The notes under the pieces: generated by a model | The model's database searches: none | Told to the model about the DNA's origin: nothing | The model's input: only the letters and a program-made list of their open reading frames with translations | In this document: piece by piece, positions 1 through 8,795 of the stretch | How the letters are laid out: every line of letters begins with the position of its first letter | How positions within the stretch are numbered: position 1 is the first letter of the stretch | DNA from: Ruegeria arenilitoris | GTDB taxonomy: Bacteria; Pseudomonadota; Alphaproteobacteria; Rhodobacterales; Rhodobacteraceae | Assembly (NCBI RefSeq): GCF_013032445.1 | Contig: NZ_WQCA01000026.1 | Location: 1 to 33,468, forward strand | Direction of reading: 5' to 3' | Length of the DNA: 33,468 nt | Position numbers and translations under genes: made by a program

Positions 1-508
1 GTTAGGCCCGGGTCTCTTTCATAAAATCTCCGTTGTGTGAGGCGTACCGCCTCATACGTTTGGCGCAGATAGTCCTTCAGGCAAGACGGGTCAATATCTC
101 TTAAGGTCCAGATGTTTCATTTTGAGTGGTGGTGCGCGTCACTTGCGTTCGCACCAGCATCCAATCGATACCTCGTAAGACGTCGTCGGTTGTGAGCGGG
201 CGATAATCCTGATCGGCAGCGTCGGTGCTGCCATCGCATACCAGAAAGGGCCTCCAGCGACGTTTGCAACATTTGACTAAAGTTACTTGGCCTTCAGTCT
301 TGCACTTAGTCCACTACGCGTATTGGGGCCACTCCTCCAAACGGAGCGCCGAAGCGTTGTTTTCCACCCGCTTTAAAAAGTCTGTTCAACCACACCGATC
401 TACCTGATCACATCAAGACAGGACATGCATTGCCCATTGACACCTCAACCAACTGTACTTCGAGACAATCTCTTTCGGCTTCGATCGAATGTGCGTCCTT
501 CCCGGCCC
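1..508. other. Region without a convincing gene; coding-like patches on the minus strand
   Basis: I see no complete gene here. An inverted repeat at 35-57 (arms TGAGGCG and CGCCTCA around TAC, extendable to 10 pairs with one G-U) could form a hairpin. On the minus strand three open stretches have protein-like composition but no credible start codon. One spans 306-407 and ends in ...GGVAPIRVVD. One spans 101-313 and contains DYRPLTTDDVLRGIDWM. A third runs off the left edge and contains LKDYLRQTYEAVRL. They lie in different frames, which fits a decayed gene or chance. The plus-strand frame at 225-407 has no recognisable motif and I do not call it. Confidence 0.4.
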
Positions 509-525
509 TACGTTTCCTAAACGTA
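509..525. promoter_or_regulatory. Inverted repeat upstream of nadA, possible operator
   Basis: The arms TACGTTT and AAACGTA are separated by CCT, giving a perfect 7-bp inverted repeat about 176 bp before the nadA start. A TTGACA hexamer lies just upstream at 437-442, but I cannot pair it with a good -10 element. The site could be an operator for NAD-biosynthesis control or chance; only the symmetry is seen. Confidence 0.25.
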
Positions 526-700
526 ACGGTGGACCAGTTCGGTATGGGAAAAGATCGAAGGACCAAAGATCGCGCCGTTCGGCAAGATAATTCTGCCGTT
601 TCCGGCAATATCAGAACAATCTTCCGATCTGGATGGTGGTAAATCCGCCACAAACCCCATATGAACAACGTCACGAGTTCATCAGGCAGAAAACAGACCC

Positions 701-1753
701 GTGTTTGACCTACCCGCGCAGCGCGCGCATCTCTCCGAAAAATATGATTTGGCCCCATCGCCCGAGCTTGCGGCAAGCATGAGCGATATCTATGACCGCA
801 TGTCCCGCGTGGTCTCGCCCGTCGATTGGGCAATCTATGCGCCCTATGTGAAGGCGATTAACGATCTGAAGGTCGAGCGGAACGCCGTCATTCTGGGCCA
901 TAACTATATGACGCCCGAGATTTACCACGGCATTTCCGACTTCGGCGGCGACAGTCTACAACTGGCGATCAAGGCGACCGAGGTCGAGGCAGATGTGATC
1001 GTGCAGTGCGGCGTGCATTTCATGGCCGAGACCTCCAAGATCCTCAGCCCCCAGAAAACGGTGCTGATGCCGGATATGGAGGCTGGCTGTTCGCTGGCTG
1101 AATCGATCACCGCTAAAGGCATCGAAGAAATGCGTCGTCGTTACCCCGGCGCGCCGGTCGTGTCCTATGTGAACACCACGGCCGAGGTCAAAGCGGCCTC
1201 GGACATCTGTTGCACTTCGTCCAACGCAGCCCAGATCGTGGCCGCGCAAGACAGCGATACGGTCATCATGACCCCGGATCAGTATCTGGCGCAGAACGTT
1301 GCCCGCGACGTACCGCAGAAGAACGTGGTTTGGTGGGAAGGCTCGTGCATCGTACACGAACAGTACAGCGCCAAGGATCTGCGGGACTTCCGCGAATGGA
1401 ACCCGGGCACCCGGCTGATCGCTCATCCCGAATGCCCGCCGGATGTAGTGGCCGAGGCTGATTTCTCGGGCTCGACCAGCGGCATCATCAAATATGTCAC
1501 CGATGAAAAGCCGGAAAAGGCGCTGCTGATCACCGAATGCTCGATGGCGTCGAACATTGCTGACGAACTGCCCGAGGTCGATTTCGTCGGCCCCTGCAAC
1601 ATGTGCCCCTACATGAAGAAGATCACATTGGAAAAGGTGCTGTTCGCGCTGGATACCATGACCGGGCAGGTTGAGGTTGATGCGGACGTGGCCGACAAGG
1701 CGCGCCTGTCAGTGCAGCGCATGATCGACCTTTCCCGCAAACTGGGTATTTGA
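701..1753 (+). CDS. nadA: Quinolinate synthase A
   Basis: NadA condenses iminoaspartate with dihydroxyacetone phosphate to give quinolinate, the second step of de novo NAD synthesis, in the cytoplasm with a [4Fe-4S] cluster. The 350-residue protein has the family signatures HNYMTPEIYHG (residues 67-77), VQCGVHFMAETSK, YVNTTAEVKAASDICCTSSN, WWEGSCIVHE and GPCNMCPYMKK. Probable cluster cysteines are C103, C216 and C299 or C302. The start is a GTG, the first start in frame with family-like N-terminal sequence (FDL...), and its ribosome site is weak. Its stop lies 8 bases before the nadB ATG, and nadB overlaps nadC, so nadABC form one operon. Confidence 0.96.
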   Translation: MFDLPAQRAHLSEKYDLAPSPELAASMSDIYDRMSRVVSPVDWAIYAPYVKAINDLKVERNAVILGHNYMTPEIYHGISDFGGDSLQLAIKATEVEADVIVQCGVHFMAETSKILSPQKTVLMPDMEAGCSLAESITAKGIEEMRRRYPGAPVVSYVNTTAEVKAASDICCTSSNAAQIVAAQDSDTVIMTPDQYLAQNVARDVPQKNVVWWEGSCIVHEQYSAKDLRDFREWNPGTRLIAHPECPPDVVAEADFSGSTSGIIKYVTDEKPEKALLITECSMASNIADELPEVDFVGPCNMCPYMKKITLEKVLFALDTMTGQVEVDADVADKARLSVQRMIDLSRKLGI

Positions 1754-1761
1754 TCGGCGAC

Positions 1762-3327
1762 ATGCAAACCGTTGAGACGCCGCGCGTGGTCATCATCGGG
1801 GCCGGGCTTGCGGCGGTATATACCGCGCTGAAGCTGGTCCCTTGTCCGGTCGTGATGATCTCGCCCGAACCGTTGGGGTCTGGCGCAAGCTCGGCCTGGG
1901 CGCAGGGCGGTGTTGCTGCGGCGATGGCCCGGACGGACAGCCCCGAAGCCCATGCCGAGGACACCATGCGCGCTGGCGCCGGGTCGGTTCTGCGCGAGGT
2001 GGCTGAGTTCGTTACACAGGCCGCGCCTGAGCATATCCACGACTTGTCCGACCTTGGCACCGGGTTTGATCGCACCGCCGATGGTGGCTTTGTGCAGTCC
2101 CGCGAGGCCGCGCATTCAGCAGCACGGGTGGTGCGGGTCAAGGGCGATCAGGCCGGGTCCGAGATCATGCGGGCTTTGATCGAGGAATTGCGCCAGACGC
2201 CCACAGTTCAAGTGATCGAAGGCGCGCAGGCCGTCGGGTTGGAAAGCGACGGCACGCAGGTCACCGGCGTTTACCTGACCCATGCGGACACGGCCACTGC
2301 GCCAACCGTTCTGCTGCGCGGTGCGGCGCATGTTTTGGCCACTGGCGGGTCATCTGGCCTCTATGCCCAGACCACCAATCCGGCGCGTATCCGCGGGCAG
2401 GGGATCGGCATGGCGGCCCGCGCCGGGGTGCGGATTGCTGATGCCGAGTTTGTTCAGTTTCACCCCACCGCAATCGATGTGGGCGAAGACCCAACGCCTC
2501 TGGCCACCGAAGCCTTGCGCGGCGAAGGGGCCGTTCTGATCGACTGTGACGGCCATCGGTTCATGCCTGATATCCACCCCGATGCCGAACTGGCCCCGCG
2601 CGACACGGTTGCGCGCGCCGTCTACCAGCAGGCGCAGGCGGGCAAGAGACCTGCTCTGAACACGTGCCAAGCCATCGGGGACGACATCGCCACGCAATTC
2701 CCCGCCGTGACCGAGGCTTGCCTGCGCAATGGGGTCGATCCCGTTCGTGACGCCATTCCAGTGACCGCCTCGGCGCATTACCACATGGGTGGGGTTGAAA
2801 CCGATCTGGCCGGGCGCAGTTCGTTGACCGGGCTTTGGGTCTGCGGTGAGGCGGCCTCGACCGGGTTGCACGGGGCGAACCGTTTGGCCTCGAACGGCTT
2901 GCTCGAGGCGTTGGTTTTTGCCCGCTCCTGCGCGCGAGACATCGCGGATGCGGTGACCCCGCAGGGCTCGCCCGAGGTTGATATTCGCCTGACCCCTGGG
3001 GACGACACCGCGTTGGATCAGGATGTGACCACCCTGCGCCGGGCCATGACCGAACATGTCGGCGTGGTGCGCGACGAGACCGGCCTGCGACGCGCCCTGA
3101 CGCAGATCGCAGCGCTTGAGGCCAGGCACGCAGGATCCGAAGTGTTCCTCAACATGACCGCCACGGCCACCCTGATCGCCGCCGCCGCTTTGCTGCGCGA
3201 GGAAAGCCGTGGCGCGCATTACCGATCCGATTTCCCTGATCTTATTCCCGGCCCCGGCCAACGCTCGACCCTGACACTGACCGAGGCACTGGCTCTGCGG
3301 GACCGCATTGCAAAGGACGCAGCATGA
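1762..3327 (+). CDS. nadB: L-aspartate oxidase
   Basis: This FAD enzyme oxidises L-aspartate to iminoaspartate, the substrate that NadA uses next. The 521-residue protein opens with a Rossmann FAD motif (VVIIGAGLAAVYTALKL). It continues with SSAWAQGGVAAAM, the HPTAID segment and the YHMGGVETD...LWVCGEAASTGLHGANRLASN region of the succinate dehydrogenase/fumarate reductase flavoprotein superfamily, then a C-terminal helical domain. I chose the ATG at 1762 over the upstream TTG at 1750 because it starts just before the FAD motif. The gene follows nadA at once and its TGA overlaps the nadC ATG (ATGA). Confidence 0.96.
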   Translation: MQTVETPRVVIIGAGLAAVYTALKLVPCPVVMISPEPLGSGASSAWAQGGVAAAMARTDSPEAHAEDTMRAGAGSVLREVAEFVTQAAPEHIHDLSDLGTGFDRTADGGFVQSREAAHSAARVVRVKGDQAGSEIMRALIEELRQTPTVQVIEGAQAVGLESDGTQVTGVYLTHADTATAPTVLLRGAAHVLATGGSSGLYAQTTNPARIRGQGIGMAARAGVRIADAEFVQFHPTAIDVGEDPTPLATEALRGEGAVLIDCDGHRFMPDIHPDAELAPRDTVARAVYQQAQAGKRPALNTCQAIGDDIATQFPAVTEACLRNGVDPVRDAIPVTASAHYHMGGVETDLAGRSSLTGLWVCGEAASTGLHGANRLASNGLLEALVFARSCARDIADAVTPQGSPEVDIRLTPGDDTALDQDVTTLRRAMTEHVGVVRDETGLRRALTQIAALEARHAGSEVFLNMTATATLIAAAALLREESRGAHYRSDFPDLIPGPGQRSTLTLTEALALRDRIAKDAA

Positions 3328-4172
3328 CCTATCCGGCTTTGCCCGACATGATACTGGAACCCATGGTGCGCGCGGCGCTGATGGAAGATCTGGGCGCCAA
3401 TGGCGATATCACCACCCTGACCGTAATCCCGACGGATGCCACTTATAGTGCCCGGCTGAACGCGCGCGAGGATGCGGTGGTATCAGGGATGCAGATTGCC
3501 GCGCTGGCGTTCCGTCTGGTTGATCCGTCGCTGCAGGTCACTACCCACATCGTGGACGGCCAGCGCTGCGCCAAAGGCGACACGCTGATGGAGATCAAGG
3601 GCAGCGCGGCCTCGATCCTGTCGGGCGAACGGGTCGCGCTGAACTTTGCCGGGCGCATGACCGGTGTCGCGACCGCAACGGCGGCGCTTGTTGCCGAGAC
3701 CAAAGGCACCAAGGCGCGCATCACCTGCACCCGCAAGACCACGCCCGGCCTGCGCATTGTTGAAAAACAGGCGGTGCTGCATGGCGGCGGGTTCAATCAC
3801 CGCTTTTCATTGTCGGACGCTATTCTGATCAAGGACAACCACATCGCCGCTGCCGGTGGCGTGGGGGCGGTGCTCAAGGCCACCAAGGCCCGCGCCTCGC
3901 ATATGATGAAGGTCGAGATTGAGGTGGATACGCTTGACCAGCTGGCCGAAGTGCTTGAGGTCGGCGGCGCCGATGTGGTGCTCTTGGACAATATGCCACC
4001 CGAGACCCTGAAACAGGCGGTCGCGCTGGTGGATGGACGGATCGTGACCGAGGCGTCAGGCAATATCAGCCGCGAGACTGTGGCGGCGGTGGCGGCGACC
4101 GGGGTCGACTATGTCTCGTCCGGCGCGCTGACTCATTCCTATCGCACCATTGATATCGGGCTGGACTTCTGA
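3324..4172 (+). CDS. nadC: Nicotinate-nucleotide pyrophosphorylase (carboxylating)
   Basis: NadC converts quinolinate and phosphoribosyl pyrophosphate to nicotinate mononucleotide with loss of CO2, completing the nadABC module. At 282 residues it has normal length. Clear signatures are EDLGANGDITT near the N-terminus, the ATATAALV helix, the substrate-binding stretch CTRKTTPGLRIVEKQAVLHG followed by GGGFNHRF, then LIKDNHI, VEIEVDTLDQ, LLDNM and the C-terminal EASGNIS and DYVSSGALTHS. Its ATG overlaps the nadB stop by four bases, indicating translational coupling. No strong terminator follows, only a short G-C hairpin at 4252-4273. Confidence 0.97.
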   Translation: MTYPALPDMILEPMVRAALMEDLGANGDITTLTVIPTDATYSARLNAREDAVVSGMQIAALAFRLVDPSLQVTTHIVDGQRCAKGDTLMEIKGSAASILSGERVALNFAGRMTGVATATAALVAETKGTKARITCTRKTTPGLRIVEKQAVLHGGGFNHRFSLSDAILIKDNHIAAAGGVGAVLKATKARASHMMKVEIEVDTLDQLAEVLEVGGADVVLLDNMPPETLKQAVALVDGRIVTEASGNISRETVAAVAATGVDYVSSGALTHSYRTIDIGLDF

Positions 4173-4251
4173 CTCTGTGCCGCTCCGCGGGGGATATCAG
4201 CCAACTCCGCAAAGTCACGAAACATTGATCCCGTAGGCCTTGGCAAGGGGG

Positions 4252-4273
4252 TGCCCCTCACACAAGTGGGGCA
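4252..4273 (+). terminator. Weak hairpin after nadABC
   Basis: The arms TGCCCC and GGGGCA enclose a 10-base loop. No T-run follows, so it is at best a weak or factor-dependent end of the nad transcript. Its loop contains ACACAAGTGG, which recurs in a hairpin just after the next gene. Confidence 0.25.
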
Positions 4274-4334
4274 AAGGGGATCGGTTCTGAGCTTTTCAGT
4301 GCCAAGGCAGCCCCGGCATGGAAAGAGGCACCTC

Positions 4335-5243
4335 ATGGAAAAACCTGTTATCGGCTTCATCGGCGTCGGCCTGATGGGACATGGCATGGCGAAGAACATC
4401 CTTCAGAATGGTCATTCTCTTGTCGTCATGGGGCACCGCAATCGCCAACCGGTTGATGATCTGGTGCAACGTGGTGCGACCGAAGTAACCTCGGCGAAAC
4501 AGATGGCCGAACAATGTGACATCATCCATTTGTGTGTTTCTGGCAGTCCACAGGTCGAACAGTTGGTCCGTGGCGATGACGGGATACTGGCATCGGGCAA
4601 AACCGGGTTGATCGTTGTGGATTGTTCGACCTCCGACCCGGTTTCAACCCTGCAACTGGCGACCGAGCTTCGGGCTGCTGGTATGGATCTGGCCGATGCG
4701 CCTCTTGGCCGTACCCCAAAAGAAGCCGAGGCTGGCACACTGGACACCATGGTCGGCGCCGCGCCGGAAACCTTCGAGCGCATCAAGCCTGTGCTCGACT
4801 GCTGGGCCGGTCTGGTCGTGCATATGGGTGATGTTGGGTTGGGCCATAAAATGAAGCTGATCAACAACTTCATCTCGCTGGGATACGCGGCGCTTTACTC
4901 CGAGGCACTGGCTGTGGCCCGCAAATCAGGACTGAGCGCAGAGCAAGTGGATTCGGTGATCCGCCCGGGCCGATTGTCGAACGGTTTCTACGAAACCTTC
5001 ATGAAGTGGACGCTGGAGCGGGATGAGAACGCGCACAAATTCACCATCACCAATGCACATAAGGACATGCGGTATCTGGCGAACCTTGCCAGCAGTTTGG
5101 GTGCCGTGACCCCGGTACAGGCTGCGTTGCGAAACGGGTTTGCGGCAATGGAGGCCTCGGGGCGCGGGGACAGCTACCTTCCGATGCTGGCCGATTTCAC
5201 CGCTGCTGTGAACGGATTGGTGGAAGAAGAAGGGCCGACCTAA
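4335..5243 (+). CDS. Beta-hydroxyacid dehydrogenase family oxidoreductase, sulfolactaldehyde-reductase-like
   Basis: This is a 302-residue NAD(P)-dependent dehydrogenase of the 3-hydroxyisobutyrate dehydrogenase superfamily. It has an N-terminal GFIGVGLMGHGMAKN dinucleotide motif (residues 7-21), the DCSTSDP segment, and the catalytic lysine K174 in KLINN. Where most family members read DAPVSGG, this one reads DAPLGRTPKEAEAGTL. The GRT motif with R126, plus N177 and S181 in KLINNFIS, mirrors the Arg, Asn and Ser that bind the sulfonate in E. coli YihU (3-sulfolactaldehyde reductase), as I remember that family. A sulfonate-aldehyde substrate is therefore inferred; other small hydroxyacids remain possible. 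I chose ATG 4335, preceded by AGAGG, over the upstream in-frame start at 4251. Confidence 0.8.
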   Translation: MEKPVIGFIGVGLMGHGMAKNILQNGHSLVVMGHRNRQPVDDLVQRGATEVTSAKQMAEQCDIIHLCVSGSPQVEQLVRGDDGILASGKTGLIVVDCSTSDPVSTLQLATELRAAGMDLADAPLGRTPKEAEAGTLDTMVGAAPETFERIKPVLDCWAGLVVHMGDVGLGHKMKLINNFISLGYAALYSEALAVARKSGLSAEQVDSVIRPGRLSNGFYETFMKWTLERDENAHKFTITNAHKDMRYLANLASSLGAVTPVQAALRNGFAAMEASGRGDSYLPMLADFTAAVNGLVEEEGPT

Positions 5244-5328
5244 GCCCTGCGTCACCAACACAAGTGGTGTGCCTGCAAAATTCATGACACACCCTAAGCC
5301 TGTAAGCTGATCAGGTCAGGGTGCAGGC

Positions 5329-7581
5329 ATGAAAGACGTCCCCGAAGTGGTCGAGGGTTTTCCAAGGCGGTCTCTCGCCGTGGCCTTTGCAATCGGCATC
5401 GCGCTTGTGATCATCCTGTCGGTGTTTCTGTATATGTCGCGTGAAACCGGCAACCGCATCGGCGAGATGCGGCAGGCCTGGCACAGCTATTCGGTGGAAA
5501 CCACGCCGCGCGGTTACTGGATTTCCGATATCCGCGAGGATTTCGGCTATGGCGGTCTGATCCATAACTTCAAGAACTACGTGCTGCGGCAGGACCCGGA
5601 CTACGGACCGATCCTGCGGCAGCAATCGGCCCGTCTATTGGGCACGATTCAAGCCTATCGAAACTCGGATCCGTCGCAAGTGGAACTGGACGCCTTGCGG
5701 CAGATCGAAGACGTTGCCCTGGAATATACCGGTAACATCCCCCTGATTGAGGAAGGTATCGCCGCAGGCCAGACCGCCGAACAGATCGACGCCCGAGTGC
5801 GCGTCGATGACAGCGGCGCGTTGGCGGCCTTGGCGACGTTGGAGACCCTGTGGGTCGAAGAGCGGGACCGCAGCCTTTCGGGCATGGTGCAGGCGTTTTC
5901 TGATGGTGAGCGGCTGGTGCGCAACTTCTCGGTTCTGCTGGTCGGGCTGATCGTGCTTGTCGGGGTGATCGCCATCCTGACAACATTGCTGATCACCAAC
6001 ATCCTGCGCACCAACAGACGTTTGAAGGCGGAACTGGCCCTGCGCGAACAAGTCGAACTGGCCGAACGGAAACTGGCCCGTGCGGTGGAACAAAGCCCGA
6101 CCTCGATCCTGATCACCGACACCGATCTGAATATCGAATACGCCAATCGCAAATTCTTTGACCTCAGCGGATACACGGCGGACGAGGTCTATGGCCATAC
6201 GCCCAAAATTCTGCAATCGGGCTATTCAGGGCAGGGGGTCTATAAGGACCTGATGGGGCGGCTAAAACAGGGCCAAAGCTGGTACGGTGTGTTTCGAAAC
6301 CTGCGCAAGGATGGCACCCATTACTGGGTCTCGACGGCGATATTCCCGCTGGTGGATCAGAACGGCAGCGTCACCCATTACATCGGCATCGGTGAAGACA
6401 TCACCGAAACCCGACGCACCCGCGAGCAGTTCGCCCAGGTGCAGAAGATGGAAGCAGTCAGCATCCTTGCCGGTTCTGTCGCGCATGACTTCAACAACGT
6501 GCTGATGAGCGTCATCGGCAACGCCGATTTGATCGAATTGGACGCCGACGGGAACGAGGACGTTCAGACCTCGGTTAGTCATATCCGCATCGCGGCGCGA
6601 CGGGCGCAGGCGCTGGTGCGCAAGATGCTGACCTTTGCCCGTCAGCGTCCCCGCAACCCGCAGCGCGGTGATTTGGTCAAAGCCACGCAAGAGGCGCTTG
6701 AGCTTATCAAGGTCTCAGCCCCGCCCAGCATTGAGACCCGCTTTGACATTGAGATCGACGCAGCCTTTTCCGATTTCGACACCACTCTGTTTTTCCAGAC
6801 TTTGCTGAACCTGTGCCACAACGCGTTTGAGGCGATGGGCGACCAGCCGGGCGAGGTGGTTCTGTGGATCAGCCGGGCCGAGGACGACGCGCTGGAGGAT
6901 CTGCCGGACGAGGCGATCGGCGTGATCCGTCTGGACGTCTCAGACACCGGGCCAGGGATGAGCGACGAGGTACAGCAAAAGGTGTTCGAGCCGTTCTTCT
7001 CGACAAAACCAGTGGGTAAGGGCACCGGTCTGGGGCTGACCATCGTGCATAACAGCGTCGAGGAATCCCATGGCCGGGTCGAATTGCACTCGGAACCCGG
7101 CAAGGGCACGCGGTTCAGCCTGTTTTACCCGATGATGCCCGCTCTCAGCCCCGAGCAGCAGGCCGAGCTTCGCGCGGTCACCGGGGACGAACATGTGTTG
7201 CTGGTGGATGATGATGAGAATGTCCTGTATGTCACACGCCGGTTGCTGACCCGCTATGGTTACCGGGTCGAGGCTTATTCCGATCCGCAGCGGGCGCTGG
7301 AGGCATTTCGAACAGCACCGGACAGCTATGATGTCATCGTCACCGACCTGATGATGCCAGGCCTGAAGGGCACCGACCTGATTGGCGCGGCCCGGTCCCT
7401 GCGTCCCGGGATGCCGACGATTCTGGTCAGCAGTTATTTCGATGACGCCGAAACGCCGGATGCAAACGACTCCACTATCCGTGTCCAGAAACCGGTTGGT
7501 GTTCAGGACCTTGCGCGGATCATCCGCGCGTCGATGCACGGGGTTTCGTTACAAAATTTAACATCTCTTCACAGACCTTAA
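5329..7581 (+). CDS. Membrane-bound hybrid sensor histidine kinase
   Basis: The 750-residue protein has a transmembrane helix (about 15-36), a periplasmic sensor segment (about 37-198) without a motif I recognise, and a second transmembrane helix (about 201-226). A PAS domain with its PAC end (about 250-362, GIGEDITETRRTREQ) follows. Then comes a HisKA domain with phospho-acceptor H386 in SVAHDFNN, and a HATPase domain with N-box NLCHNAFEA, G1 DTGPGM and G2 GTGLGLTIV. A C-terminal receiver domain has phospho-acceptor D673 in VIVTDLMMPG and the conserved K721. The gene lies just upstream of, and in the same direction as, the idr-like operon. An OmpR-type regulator sits at the far end of that operon, so the two may form a phosphorelay controlling it; that pairing is inferred from position only. 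Confidence 0.92.
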   Translation: MKDVPEVVEGFPRRSLAVAFAIGIALVIILSVFLYMSRETGNRIGEMRQAWHSYSVETTPRGYWISDIREDFGYGGLIHNFKNYVLRQDPDYGPILRQQSARLLGTIQAYRNSDPSQVELDALRQIEDVALEYTGNIPLIEEGIAAGQTAEQIDARVRVDDSGALAALATLETLWVEERDRSLSGMVQAFSDGERLVRNFSVLLVGLIVLVGVIAILTTLLITNILRTNRRLKAELALREQVELAERKLARAVEQSPTSILITDTDLNIEYANRKFFDLSGYTADEVYGHTPKILQSGYSGQGVYKDLMGRLKQGQSWYGVFRNLRKDGTHYWVSTAIFPLVDQNGSVTHYIGIGEDITETRRTREQFAQVQKMEAVSILAGSVAHDFNNVLMSVIGNADLIELDADGNEDVQTSVSHIRIAARRAQALVRKMLTFARQRPRNPQRGDLVKATQEALELIKVSAPPSIETRFDIEIDAAFSDFDTTLFFQTLLNLCHNAFEAMGDQPGEVVLWISRAEDDALEDLPDEAIGVIRLDVSDTGPGMSDEVQQKVFEPFFSTKPVGKGTGLGLTIVHNSVEESHGRVELHSEPGKGTRFSLFYPMMPALSPEQQAELRAVTGDEHVLLVDDDENVLYVTRRLLTRYGYRVEAYSDPQRALEAFRTAPDSYDVIVTDLMMPGLKGTDLIGAARSLRPGMPTILVSSYFDDAETPDANDSTIRVQKPVGVQDLARIIRASMHGVSLQNLTSLHRP

Positions 7582-7677
7582 TCTGTATCAAATCACCACG
7601 AAACAACTGTCCTTTAGGGTTCGCTTAGCCGGTCCTCGGCCAACCGAGTGATCGGAATAGCGAAAAGGGGCTTTCAG
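7582..7677 (+). promoter_or_regulatory. Leader of the idr-like operon
   Basis: This 96-base gap separates the kinase from the first peroxidase gene. It is AT-rich near 7550-7590, holds a small hairpin (CTCGG at 7635-7639, CCGAG at 7644-7648) and ends in a good ribosome site (AAAAGGGG, 7663-7670). I see no clear FNR-type or sigma-54 site. A promoter is expected here from the layout but no -35/-10 pair stands out. Confidence 0.3.
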
Positions 7678-8784
7678 ATGATGACCAAAGCCAGAACATG
7701 GTTCTCGGCGCTGTCGACAGTTTCACTACTGACGATCTGTGCTGCGTTACCGGTTCACCAGGCCCTGGCGGATGAGCCGGGCCCGGTAGAAGCCATAGAG
7801 TTCGACCCAGCCAAGGCGGCGCTTGGCAAACGTTTGTTTTTTGATCCAAGACTGTCCGGCGATACCGAGCTGTCCTGCGCCAGCTGCCACCAGCCGGAAT
7901 TGGGCTTTACCGACGGGCAGGCCCTCTCGGATGCCTATGCGGGCAGCCTGCATTTCCGCAACGTGCCGACGCTGATCAACAGTGCCAAGCGCGCCGCGTG
8001 GTTCCATGATGGGCGCATCGGCACCAACCTCAACGACGTGACCCGCGAAAGCATCACCGAGACCTATTCCATGAACATGGACATGCGCCTGATGCAGGAA
8101 CGCATCAAACAGGACCCGGTTTATATCGAAATGTTCGAAGCCGCCGGATTTGGCGAGCCTTCAAACGGTGGCGTCCGCAACGCGATTCCGGAATATCTGA
8201 AAACGCTGATCTCGCGTGGGGCTCCGTTCGACACCGGTGAGATGTCGGATGAGGCCAAGGCCGGGTATGAGCTGTTCAACGCCAGCGGCTGTAACTCCTG
8301 CCACGCGGGCGAGCGGTTCACCGATGACCTGCCACACAATATCGGCGTTGGCGACAACCCTGATATCTGGGCGACCCCGGAACGTCACATCACCTTTGTG
8401 ACCATGATGAAGTTCCTCGGCGTCGAAAACTACATGAATCTGCGCGCCGACCCCGGAGCGTACATCCGCACCCACACCGCCGACACCTTCGGCACCTTCA
8501 TGACCCCCACGCTGCGCGAGCTGACCTATACCGCGCCGTATATGCACAACGGCACGCTGGCGACGCTCGAGGACGTGGTGGCCTTCTATAACGCCGGTGG
8601 CGGTGACGATGAAAACAAGGATCCGCGCATCAAACCGCTGAACCTTTCCGAGACCGAGCAAGCACAGCTGGTGGCCTTCCTCAAGGCACTGTCCGGCGAG
8701 CCGCTGACCGGCCCCGACTTTGTCGCCGAGGATATCGATACGGACTATGCGCCGATCGAAAACTGGCAAGACGCGACAAACTGA
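7678..8784 (+). CDS. idrP1: Periplasmic di-haem cytochrome c peroxidase-like protein 1 (IdrP-type)
   Basis: The 368-residue precursor has a Sec signal peptide with likely cleavage after ALA at residue 31. Two c-type haem motifs, CASCH (C67-H71) and CNSCH (C205-H209), and the family segments FFDPRLS, FRNVPTL and TAPYMHNGTLATLEDVV place it in the bacterial CcpA/MauG superfamily. In described iodate reductase clusters two such proteins (IdrP1, IdrP2) accompany the IdrAB enzyme and are proposed to remove hydrogen peroxide. The number 1 here only reflects gene order. I chose ATG 7678 (or the adjacent 7681) over the upstream GTG 7648 because AAAAGGGG sits 7 bases before it and the signal peptide then starts correctly. 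The next gene follows after 11 bases. Confidence 0.88.
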   Translation: MMTKARTWFSALSTVSLLTICAALPVHQALADEPGPVEAIEFDPAKAALGKRLFFDPRLSGDTELSCASCHQPELGFTDGQALSDAYAGSLHFRNVPTLINSAKRAAWFHDGRIGTNLNDVTRESITETYSMNMDMRLMQERIKQDPVYIEMFEAAGFGEPSNGGVRNAIPEYLKTLISRGAPFDTGEMSDEAKAGYELFNASGCNSCHAGERFTDDLPHNIGVGDNPDIWATPERHITFVTMMKFLGVENYMNLRADPGAYIRTHTADTFGTFMTPTLRELTYTAPYMHNGTLATLEDVVAFYNAGGGDDENKDPRIKPLNLSETEQAQLVAFLKALSGEPLTGPDFVAEDIDTDYAPIENWQDATN

Positions 8785-8795
8785 GGAGTGGACCC

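Noticed and set aside
408..833. Minus-strand frame of 141 codons overlapping the nadA start
   Set aside because: It covers the nadA N-terminus and has low-complexity arginine-rich composition typical of a shadow frame.
2350..3261. Minus-strand frame of 303 codons opposite nadB
   Set aside because: Same antisense artefact; nadB motifs on the plus strand are unambiguous.
7582..7677. FNR or sigma-54 site before the idr-like operon
   Set aside because: No TTGAT-N4-ATCAA or GG-N10-GC pattern with a convincing position was found.
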